Source: CAZFCK01 sp964517355 (GTDB taxonomy: Bacteria; Desulfobacterota; Desulfovibrionia; Desulfovibrionales; Desulfovibrionaceae). From it: 11,500 bases of DNA. This document shows, one piece after another, positions 6,181 to 11,500 of the stretch. The translations under genes were made by a program, and so were the position numbers. Numbering within the stretch: the first letter of the stretch is position 1; the number at the start of each line of letters is the position of its first letter. The notes under the pieces are model-generated. The model did not search any database. It worked only from the letters and a program-made list of their open reading frames with translations, and was not told the DNA's origin. The stretch covers positions 1 through 11,500 of the forward strand of contig CAZFCK010000149.1 in the NCBI GenBank assembly GCA_964517355.1, written 5' to 3'.

Positions 6181-7845
6181 TTAGCAGACTTTGAACTTAT
6201 GAACTTCGTTGCTCTCAGGATCGATGACGTGAACGCCGCAGGCGATGCACGGATCATAGGAGTGGACCGTACGCAGGATTTCAACGGGACGCTTGGGATC
6301 GGCAATGGGCGTGCCGATGAGCGCTTCCTCGACGGGGCTCAGCTTATCCTTGTCGCAACGGGGGCCCAGGTTCCATGTGGAGGGCACCACGAGCTGGAAG
6401 TTTTCGATCTTGCCGTCCTTGATGTTGATCCAGTGGGAAAGAGCGCCGCGGGGAGCGGTGACGAAACCGACGCCCTGGGCTTCCTTGGGCATCTCCCACT
6501 CCTCGTAGATCTTGGTGTCGCCACCCTTGACGTTCTCAGCGAGTTCGTTGATCCAGTCTTCGCCTTTGGCTGCGGTGACGGCGCACTCGATGCCGCGGGC
6601 GGCTGTGCGGCCCAGTGTGGAGAACAGGGCCTCGGGGCCAACGCCCAACTTGCCGAGTACGGCGTCCACGAGGGCCTTGGTCTCGGGCTGGCCGGACACG
6701 TACGCCACGAGCGTCTGCGCCAGGGGGCCGACTTCCGAGGATTCGCCTTCGTAACGAGGGGCCTTCATCCAGGAGTAGCGATCCTTGTCGTCCAGGCTGG
6801 TGTACAGAGGATCGGTCACGCCGTCGTAAGGATGCAGGGTCTGATCGCCCTTGTACCAGGAGTGCTTGATGGCCTCGGTGATGGCTTCGGGCTTGAAGGC
6901 TTCAACCTGGCTGATGTCGCGGTTTCTGATAAAGCCGGGAGCGTAGAAACGAGTGTTCAGGTCGTATTCGTCCTGCGGGAATTCGCCGAAGGTAAGGAAG
7001 TTCGTGGTGCCGCCGATGGCCGCCCAGTCTTTGTAGAAACCGGCGACTGCCAGCAGGTCGGGAATGTACACTTCGTCGATGAACTGCTTCACTTCCTTGT
7101 ACAGCGCGATGTATTCGTTGAGACGTTTGGGGTCCATACAGTCGTAGTTGGTCACGCCGCCAACGACGGTGAACTGCGTGTGGGGGTTTTTGCCGCCCAG
7201 AATGGCCATGGCGCGCGCTGCTTTGACCTGCATATGCAGAGCTTCCAGGTAGTGCGCGGTGGCGATGAGGTTCACTTCCGGGGGCAGGATGTACGCGGGA
7301 TGACCACCGAGGAAGTAGGCATTGGTGAAAATGCCCAACTGTCCTGAATCAACGAATTTTTTCAAGCGCTCCTGCACGGCCTTCAGATCTTCGGCTTTGG
7401 TCTTGCGCGGGGAGATGTCGTTGGCGATCTGAGCCGCCTTTTGGGGATCGGCGGCCAGGGCGCTGGTGACATCCACAAAGTCCAGCGCGTGCAGGTGATA
7501 GAAGTGGACCAGATGGTCATGCATGTATTGGGAGGCCATCACGAGGTTGCGGATCAGCGTGGCGTTTTTGGGAATCTTGACGCCTACGGCGTTGTCCACG
7601 CAGCGGGTGGAGGCCAGGGCGTGCACGTAGGTGCATACGCCGCAGGAACGCTGGGTGAAATGCTGGGCGTCGCGAGGATCGCGGCCTTTCAGGATCAGTT
7701 CCATGCCGCGGAAAAGCTGCGAGCTGCTCCAGGCGTTTTTCACCAGACCGTTTTCCACCTCCACTTCAATACGCAAGTGGCCTTCAATTCTAGTAATGGG
7801 ATCGATTACTACTTTTCCGTTGTAATCGCTTTTCGGGGCTGCCAT
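6181..7845 (-). CDS. hynA: Periplasmic [NiFe] hydrogenase large subunit
   Basis: The 554-residue product carries the NiFe active site that splits or forms H2. R19-I-E21-G-H (RIEGH) is the conserved N-terminal motif. The first cysteine pair is C68 and C71 in RSCGVCTYVH, the second C533 and C536 in DPCIACGVH. These spacings match the Desulfovibrio gigas enzyme (C65, C68, C530, C533) with a constant offset of three. The codon at 533 is TGC, so this is a standard [NiFe] enzyme and not a selenocysteine [NiFeSe] form. The precursor should be cut after H539, releasing 15 residues ending FKVC. It has no signal peptide and is expected to be carried across the membrane with HynB by the Tat system. The ATG at 7845 has AAGGAGG 8 nt upstream. 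It lies 68 nt after hynB and is followed by a strong terminator. Confidence 0.98.
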   Translation of the reverse strand: MAAPKSDYNGKVVIDPITRIEGHLRIEVEVENGLVKNAWSSSQLFRGMELILKGRDPRDAQHFTQRSCGVCTYVHALASTRCVDNAVGVKIPKNATLIRNLVMASQYMHDHLVHFYHLHALDFVDVTSALAADPQKAAQIANDISPRKTKAEDLKAVQERLKKFVDSGQLGIFTNAYFLGGHPAYILPPEVNLIATAHYLEALHMQVKAARAMAILGGKNPHTQFTVVGGVTNYDCMDPKRLNEYIALYKEVKQFIDEVYIPDLLAVAGFYKDWAAIGGTTNFLTFGEFPQDEYDLNTRFYAPGFIRNRDISQVEAFKPEAITEAIKHSWYKGDQTLHPYDGVTDPLYTSLDDKDRYSWMKAPRYEGESSEVGPLAQTLVAYVSGQPETKALVDAVLGKLGVGPEALFSTLGRTAARGIECAVTAAKGEDWINELAENVKGGDTKIYEEWEMPKEAQGVGFVTAPRGALSHWINIKDGKIENFQLVVPSTWNLGPRCDKDKLSPVEEALIGTPIADPKRPVEILRTVHSYDPCIACGVHVIDPESNEVHKFKVC

Positions 7846-7913
7846 ATAGGGTTCCTCCTTGGCGAAGCTGTTTTCTTAACGTGCCTTGGGTTCGTTGGAG
7901 CGTTGCTCGTTTT

Positions 7914-8849
7914 CTAGGACTCGTAGAACGGAGTCATGGTATCCCAGAAATCGGGTTCGCTGCATCCAATGCAGGGGTGTCCTGCCTGTACGGGCCAGCT
8001 TGTCTGGTTGAACAGAACCTTCGGGCAATTGTTGAATGTCTCCGGGCCTTTGCAGCCAAGCTCGTACAGGCAAAAGCCGTTCTTGGCCTCTTCGGAACCA
8101 AAAGAGGGGGCGAATTCGCCGGCTTCAAAATGTTTCAGGCGCGGGCAGTTGTCATGCACGGTTTCGCCGTAAAACAATATGGGCCGCGCGTATTCATCCA
8201 GCTCGGGCAGACCCTTGGTCAGATAATGCACCACAGTGCCGACAAAGTTGATGGGATTGGGCGGGCACCCGGGAAGGTTGATGCCGGTCACGCCCAGGGC
8301 TTCGTTGACGCCCATGGCCTTCGAGGGGTTGGGCGCGGCTTTCTGCACGCCGCCGAATGAGGCGCAGGTGCCGATATTGATCAACGCTTGCGCTTTGGGC
8401 ACTATCTCTTTGGCGATATCAATCATCGCCTTGCCCGCGACCTTGCCCCAGTTGCCGTTGTCGATGGTCGGGATGCCGCCTTCGATAACGCAGACGAAAT
8501 CATGCTTGATAGCCTCATGCAGCGCTTCTTCGACCGCATGACCGGCGCCCGCCATGAGGGTTTCATGGTAATCCATGGAAATGGTATCCAAAATTAAGGT
8601 GTCCACATAGGGATCAACCGTACGCAGGACGGCTTCAGAGCATCCGGTGCATTCAGCGAAATGCAGATACACGACGGAAGGACGCTTGCCGGAAGTAAGC
8701 GCCTCTGCCACCTTAGGAGCGAAAGCGGGACCCATGCCCATGGCCGCTGCCACAGCCGTACAGAACTTCATGAAGTCACGGCGGCTGATTCCACGTTCCT
8801 CCAGACGTTTCTCTGCGCCTTCTCTTCCGAGACCTACGGAAATCCTCAT
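7914..8849 (-). CDS. hynB: Periplasmic [NiFe] hydrogenase small subunit
   Basis: The 311-residue product conducts electrons from the NiFe site through three Fe-S clusters. A Tat signal peptide (SRRDFMKF, twin arginines R23-R24) precedes a hydrophobic region; cleavage after A50 would leave the mature start LTSGKRPS. Proximal [4Fe-4S] ligands are C67, C70, C162 and C195; distal [4Fe-4S] ligands are H232, C235, C260 and C266; the medial [3Fe-4S] cluster has C275, C293 and C296. All ligands of the D. gigas type are present. There is no C-terminal membrane anchor, so the enzyme is soluble in the periplasm and likely passes electrons to a cytochrome c3 encoded elsewhere. The start at 8849 is preferred over the in-frame ATG at 8861, because that ATG runs into the Shine-Dalgarno sequence GGAGG. 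It is first in its operon. Confidence 0.98.
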   Translation of the reverse strand: MRISVGLGREGAEKRLEERGISRRDFMKFCTAVAAAMGMGPAFAPKVAEALTSGKRPSVVYLHFAECTGCSEAVLRTVDPYVDTLILDTISMDYHETLMAGAGHAVEEALHEAIKHDFVCVIEGGIPTIDNGNWGKVAGKAMIDIAKEIVPKAQALINIGTCASFGGVQKAAPNPSKAMGVNEALGVTGINLPGCPPNPINFVGTVVHYLTKGLPELDEYARPILFYGETVHDNCPRLKHFEAGEFAPSFGSEEAKNGFCLYELGCKGPETFNNCPKVLFNQTSWPVQAGHPCIGCSEPDFWDTMTPFYES

Positions 8850-8854
8850 AGAAA

Positions 8855-8859
8855 CCTCC
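8855..8859 (-). promoter_or_regulatory. Ribosome binding site that fixes the hynB start
   Basis: GGAGG lies 5 nt before the ATG at 8849. The alternative in-frame ATG at 8861 is directly in front of this site, so the longer reading (four extra residues, MEVS) is unlikely. Confidence 0.85.
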
Positions 8860-8980
8860 ATCCTCTATTTAAGTAATTGAAAAGCAGGGGAATGGGAATG
8901 GAGCCGCCAGAACAGCAGCCCTGTGCCATGAAAACAATGATGACAACAAGTTAAATGCAAAATTTCCTCTCTTCTCCTTG

Positions 8981-9006
8981 AAAAATAACCGACTCGGTCG
9001 TTTTTT
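8981..9006. promoter_or_regulatory. Dyad in the hynB leader: operator or weak attenuator
   Basis: The core ACCGA-C-TCGGT (8988-8998) is flanked by AAAAA on one side and TTTTTT on the other. As DNA it resembles an 11-bp operator of the TetR type. As minus-strand RNA it can fold as ACCG-AGU-CGGU with A/U flanks and a following U-rich run (UUAUUUUU), similar to a weak terminator. It lies about 40-65 nt downstream of the predicted hyn transcription start. Confidence 0.4.
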
Positions 9007-9053
9007 GAGGGTTACGACGCGAAATAAGAAAAAAGTACTCTTTTTAAGTGGCA

Positions 9054-9081
9054 ACTATACTGTATTCGAACCATAAGTCAA
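9054..9081 (-). promoter_or_regulatory. Candidate sigma70-like promoter of hynB-hynA
   Basis: On the minus strand TTGACT (9081-9076) and TATAGT (9059-9054) are 16 nt apart; each matches the consensus at five of six bases. The start would be near 9047, giving a leader of about 198 nt. A dyad, ATAC-T-GTAT (9057-9065), overlaps the -10 box and could be an operator. Confidence 0.55.
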
Positions 9082-9156
9082 TGCATGAGTTGTCCTTAAC
9101 GTATTGTTTTGGAAAAATATTTGAGTTGCACAAAGCGTGTTACATTGTGGATTTTT

Positions 9157-9207
9157 GTATGTGCATACTTCATCTTTGCGCGCAATGCGTGATACTGAAA
9201 TTGTATC
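9157..9207. repeat. Cluster of short dyads
   Basis: In 51 nt there are GTATG-TG-CATAC (9157-9168), the perfect palindrome TTGCGCGCAA (9176-9185) and GATAC-N7-GTATC (9191-9207). Two share the ATAC/GTAT half-sites seen at 9057-9065. They are possible regulator sites for either divergent gene, but each is short enough to occur by chance. Confidence 0.35.
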
Positions 9208-9312
9208 GTTTGCTCGTTATTTTCTCTATCCACGAATGATTGCGTGCCGGCCTCACCCTATTTCGTATTTGACGGCGTTTAGGGAGGGGGGCGTTCAGTT
9301 CATGACACACCA

Positions 9313-9341
9313 TGGGCAAACGGAGCCGAATGTGATATAAA
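9313..9341 (+). promoter_or_regulatory. Candidate extended -10 promoter of the TonB-like gene
   Basis: TGGGCA (9313-9318) is followed after 17 nt by TATAAA (9336-9341), preceded by TG-A, the extended -10 form. The start would be near 9348, leaving an untranslated leader of about 218 nt before the ATG at 9566. Confidence 0.4.
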
Positions 9342-9565
9342 TCTCTTCCGAAAATCATTACGGCCCTGAAAATTATTCACGGGTTGAGAAGGCCTCTGGT
9401 CTTGACGGGCAGTGTGGACACCATGATGTGGGGATCGGTTTGTTGCTTGCTTATGGCGCAACACCCCTCAATGGATTCGTAATCCAGCGGCGATACCCGC
9501 AAAAAGGGGGCGGCAGAAAGCGTTGGCGAAGGACGTGACAACAGCCATGTGATCCAGGGGGGTAT

Positions 9566-10267
9566 ATGTTTCGTTGCCTCGGCATCTTGTTTTCCTTTGT
9601 GTTGCATCTTGGTTTAATTGGGGGGGCGGTGTTGATTTTTGAATATGCACAGCCGCCCGGAGCGTTGCAGCCGCTCATGCAAGTGGAGCTCACGCTCCCG
9701 GCGCCGCAGCCTCCACAGCCCCTGCAGTATGACAGCGAGGAGGAGCGGCGTAAGAAAAAGGTTTTCACCGTCATGAACAGGGCGAAGCTGCCGCATCTTT
9801 ATTACAAGCCGGTCAAGGTGATCAGTCCAAAAAAGGTGGACAAGATTGAAAACGAAGCAGAGCGCCGGGCCAATGATATTTATTTCGGTAACAATTACCT
9901 CAAGCAGGGCAATGAAATACGCCTGAGTTTGCGCAGCCTGCGCGCCGAGGATTTCACTCTTCTCGATTTTGCGGGAGAATACAAGGTTCAGGGTGAAAAC
10001 CGCATTCTCGAAGTGCGGTTGTTGGATGACGCGCAGCTTGAATTTATTGACCACAAGACCGGGATGCAGCGAAAATTACATAAGGTTGGCAAATTTATCT
10101 ATACATATGGACCGGACTATGACCAGCAGGTTCCCGTGGCCGGGTCATTGACCTTTTTCCCCCACGAGCGTACCCCCACGGACTTGCCCAGCCGGATGAT
10201 GTGGATGCCTGAAATACCCCCCATGATCATTGGGGAAATGCTTGGCTGGCCCGAACTGGAGCCCTGA
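9566..10267 (+). CDS. Inner-membrane-anchored protein with TonB/TolA-like N-terminus
   Basis: The 233-residue product has a single N-terminal membrane helix (about 5-27) that contains S10-x3-H14 (SFVLH), the pattern by which TonB and TolA contact the ExbBD and TolQR proton channels. A Pro-rich stretch follows (LPAPQPPQPLQ, 44-54), then a charged coil (DSEEERRKKK) and a C-terminal region of about 100 residues rich in beta-strand patterns (FAGEYKVQ, ILEVRLLD, LHKVGKFIYTYG, VAGSLTFFP). I do not recognise this last domain, and it does not show the usual TonB C-terminal YP motif. Topology should be cytoplasmic N-terminus, periplasmic C-terminus. The ATG at 9566 has AGGGGGG ending 3 nt upstream; there is an in-frame stop at 9536 and no alternative start after it. 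It is followed by 108 nt without a clear terminator. Whether it transmits energy is unknown. Confidence 0.8.
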   Translation: MFRCLGILFSFVLHLGLIGGAVLIFEYAQPPGALQPLMQVELTLPAPQPPQPLQYDSEEERRKKKVFTVMNRAKLPHLYYKPVKVISPKKVDKIENEAERRANDIYFGNNYLKQGNEIRLSLRSLRAEDFTLLDFAGEYKVQGENRILEVRLLDDAQLEFIDHKTGMQRKLHKVGKFIYTYGPDYDQQVPVAGSLTFFPHERTPTDLPSRMMWMPEIPPMIIGEMLGWPELEP

Positions 10268-10375
10268 CGCCGGAATGTGGCGGCGAGCGGGTGGAACGGC
10301 TGCTTGTGTGTCCTCTTCTGCCGTGGGCAGGGATACGCAGTTGCCAAGCACTAATTCCTACCATACTATTCTGAA
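10268..10375 (+). other. Short intergenic region before the PP-loop gene
   Basis: It contains two small hairpins, CGCC-N7-GGCG just after the stop and CTGCC-GTG-GGCAG (10318-10330), neither followed by a T-run. Its last part is the promoter at 10341-10369. Confidence 0.5.
10341..10369 (+). promoter_or_regulatory. Candidate promoter giving a leaderless mRNA for the PP-loop gene
   Basis: TTGCCA (10341-10346, five of six) and TACTAT (10364-10369, four of six) are exactly 17 nt apart. Counting seven bases from the -10 box puts the start at 10376, the A of the ATG. No Shine-Dalgarno sequence is present before that ATG. Confidence 0.5.
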
Positions 10376-11467
10376 ATGATGACGACACACGATTTACAAG
10401 ATCAGTATGACGCACTTGCGCTTTTTTCCGGGGGCCTGGACAGTGTTCTCGCTGCCAAGCTCCTGGAGGAACAAGGGTTGCGCGTTAAGTGCCTGCACTT
10501 TGTCAGTCCCTTTTTCGGCAAGCCGCAAGAAGTGGAGCGTTGGCGAAGGCTCTTTCGATTGGACATCAGTTGCGTGGACATCTCACAGCAATTTTCCGAC
10601 ATGATTTCCCAGGGACCGCCTCATGGTTTTGGCAAGTCGTTGAATCCTTGTGTTGATTGCAAGATTCTCATGGTCGCCAAGACCAAGGAGCTGATGCGTA
10701 CGTACGGGGCTTTTTGCATTGCTTCGGGAGAAGTGTTGGGACAGCGCCCCATGTCGCAACGCAGGGACACCTTGAATATCATCAGGCGTGACGCGGAGGT
10801 GAAGGATGTGCTGCTGCGACCGTTAAGCGCCCAGCGGCTGGACCCTACGGAAGTGGAAGAACGGGGGCTTGTGGACCGGGGGCGCCTGCTCGCCATTGGC
10901 GGGCGTGGGCGCAAGGAGCAACTGGCGTTGGCCGAAAAATACCGCTTGCCGGAGATACCCACGCCAGCTGGAGGGTGCCTTTTGGCGGAAGTGGAGTCCG
11001 CCAAACGCTACTGGCCCGTCATACGCCATGCAACCCGCCCCTTGGCCGGAGATTTTGCTTTGGCCAATGTGGGACGGCAATACTGGATGGGAGCGCATTG
11101 GCTGGTCATCGGGCGCAACAAGGCCGATAACCAGCATCTGGAGCGCATGGTGGGACCTGCCGACATGGTGTTCAAAACGGCATCGTTTCCTGGTCCGTTG
11201 GGTATTGGCCGTCCGCTGGACGCAGGAGGCTGGAGCAAGGAAGTGGTCCATTTGGCGGGGGCGTTTTTGGCTTCATTTTCTCCCAAGGCCCGCAAGGCCG
11301 GGGGTGAAGTCGGGGTTCGCGTGCGCTTGGGGGATCGTGAAGAAGTGGTGCAGGTGCTTCCCGAGCGCTCTCCCTTGTGGCAAGAGCCTTCTTGGGAGGA
11401 GATGAAGGAGCAGTTGCGCGCATCTGAAAAAGGGGATTATTCCACTTCCATTTCAAACAAACCGTAA
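10376..11467 (+). CDS. PP-loop ATPase related to tRNA thiolation enzymes (ThiI/MnmA-like)
   Basis: The 363-residue product has the PP-loop FSGGLDS at 17-23, which binds and adenylates with ATP in tRNA-modifying sulfurtransferases. NPCVDCK gives C92 and C95, SGEVLGQRPMSQ (117-128) is a further conserved-looking block, and TPAGGCLLAE gives C201. The C-terminal part (about 226-318, with NVGRQYWMGAHWLVIGRNKADNQ) resembles an NFACT-R-type RNA-binding domain attached to such enzymes; this assignment is from memory of the family. The expected role is tRNA sulfur modification, but the exact nucleoside is not readable. Two in-frame ATGs lie side by side at 10376 and 10379; both lack a ribosome binding site. 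It is not a full MnmA or ThiI: the THUMP domain of ThiI is absent. The gene is complete, ending 33 nt before the window edge. Confidence 0.85.
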   Translation: MMTTHDLQDQYDALALFSGGLDSVLAAKLLEEQGLRVKCLHFVSPFFGKPQEVERWRRLFRLDISCVDISQQFSDMISQGPPHGFGKSLNPCVDCKILMVAKTKELMRTYGAFCIASGEVLGQRPMSQRRDTLNIIRRDAEVKDVLLRPLSAQRLDPTEVEERGLVDRGRLLAIGGRGRKEQLALAEKYRLPEIPTPAGGCLLAEVESAKRYWPVIRHATRPLAGDFALANVGRQYWMGAHWLVIGRNKADNQHLERMVGPADMVFKTASFPGPLGIGRPLDAGGWSKEVVHLAGAFLASFSPKARKAGGEVGVRVRLGDREEVVQVLPERSPLWQEPSWEEMKEQLRASEKGDYSTSISNKP

Positions 11468-11500
11468 TTCCAAATGGAATTGGAAAGCGCGCCAGGACGG

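Larger units (their letters stand above)
8862..9565. other. Divergent intergenic region between hynB and the TonB-like gene
   Basis: This 704-nt region is AT-richer than the genes around it. It holds a promoter reading toward hynB (9054-9081), a leader with a dyad (8981-9006), several short dyads (9157-9207) and a weaker promoter reading right (9313-9341). The short open frames here lack ribosome binding sites and family features, and I do not support any of them. Confidence 0.65.

Noticed and set aside
6181..7845. A selenocysteine [NiFeSe] hydrogenase
   Set aside because: The codon at the active-site position in DPCIAC is TGC, and the frame has no internal TGA. The enzyme is the ordinary [NiFe] type.
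8913..8930. A sigma54 promoter upstream of hynB (TGGCAC followed by TGCTG on the minus strand)
   Set aside because: The GG and GC elements are 9 nt apart where sigma54 needs 10, and the -12 box is poor.
9048..9239. A 63-residue plus-strand open frame rich in Cys and Leu
   Set aside because: It starts at a GTG without a ribosome binding site and covers the hyn promoter; the region looks regulatory.
9377..9607. A 76-residue minus-strand open frame in the intergenic region
   Set aside because: It overlaps the start of the TonB-like gene on the other strand, has no ribosome binding site, and its composition is not distinctive.
11468..11485. A terminator after the PP-loop gene (TTCCAA and TTGGAA arms)
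   Set aside because: The stem is only six pairs and no T-run follows before the window ends.

Overview
The window looks like chromosome from a Desulfovibrio-type sulfate-reducing deltaproteobacterium. The main reason is a periplasmic [NiFe] hydrogenase (HynB/HynA) whose cluster ligands, signal peptide and C-terminal processing tail all fit the group 1 uptake enzymes of Desulfovibrio. No phage, transposase, tRNA, rRNA or CRISPR array is visible.

Layout, left to right. Positions 1-398 are non-coding: a tandem hairpin repeat, then a 17-bp perfect inverted repeat enclosing a branched interior. From 399 to 5947 there are six genes, all on the minus strand. In transcription order they are the hydrogenase maturation protease (hupD-like), the chaperone hypC, a fold-type I PLP aminotransferase, an exported protein with two SPOR domains, an unrecognised 87-residue protein, and an exported protein of about 19 HEAT repeats. 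Gaps are short through the SPOR gene, and the aminotransferase and SPOR genes overlap by ATGA. A 130-nt gap with a hairpin precedes the last two genes. Positions 6122-6159 hold a very strong intrinsic terminator closing the structural operon hynB-hynA (6181-8849, minus strand). A 700-nt AT-richer intergenic region follows, with a good sigma70-like promoter reading toward hynB, several short dyads and a weaker promoter reading right. On the plus strand come an inner-membrane-anchored protein with a TonB/TolA-like N-terminus (9566-10267) and a PP-loop ATPase related to tRNA thiolation enzymes (10376-11467).

How the genes fit together. HynB carries a Tat signal and the Fe-S relay; HynA carries the NiFe site and a 15-residue C-terminal extension. 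HypC should help build the NiFe(CN)2CO centre, and the HupD-type protease should remove the HynA extension. The two maturation genes are separated from hynBA by the terminator and appear to have their own promoter, so enzyme and maturation factors can be made at different levels. The three downstream genes with export or envelope features (SPOR, 87-aa, HEAT) have no obvious hydrogenase role and may form a separate envelope module.

The most interesting signals are two sigma70-like promoters placed so that the predicted transcript begins at or next to the start codon (hupD and the PP-loop gene), both without a Shine-Dalgarno sequence; a possible regulated leader upstream of hynB; a TonB-like N-terminus joined to an unfamiliar C-terminal domain; and a three-cysteine set in the PP-loop protein that could bind a [4Fe-4S] cluster. 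Everything here comes from reading the sequence; no database search was run.
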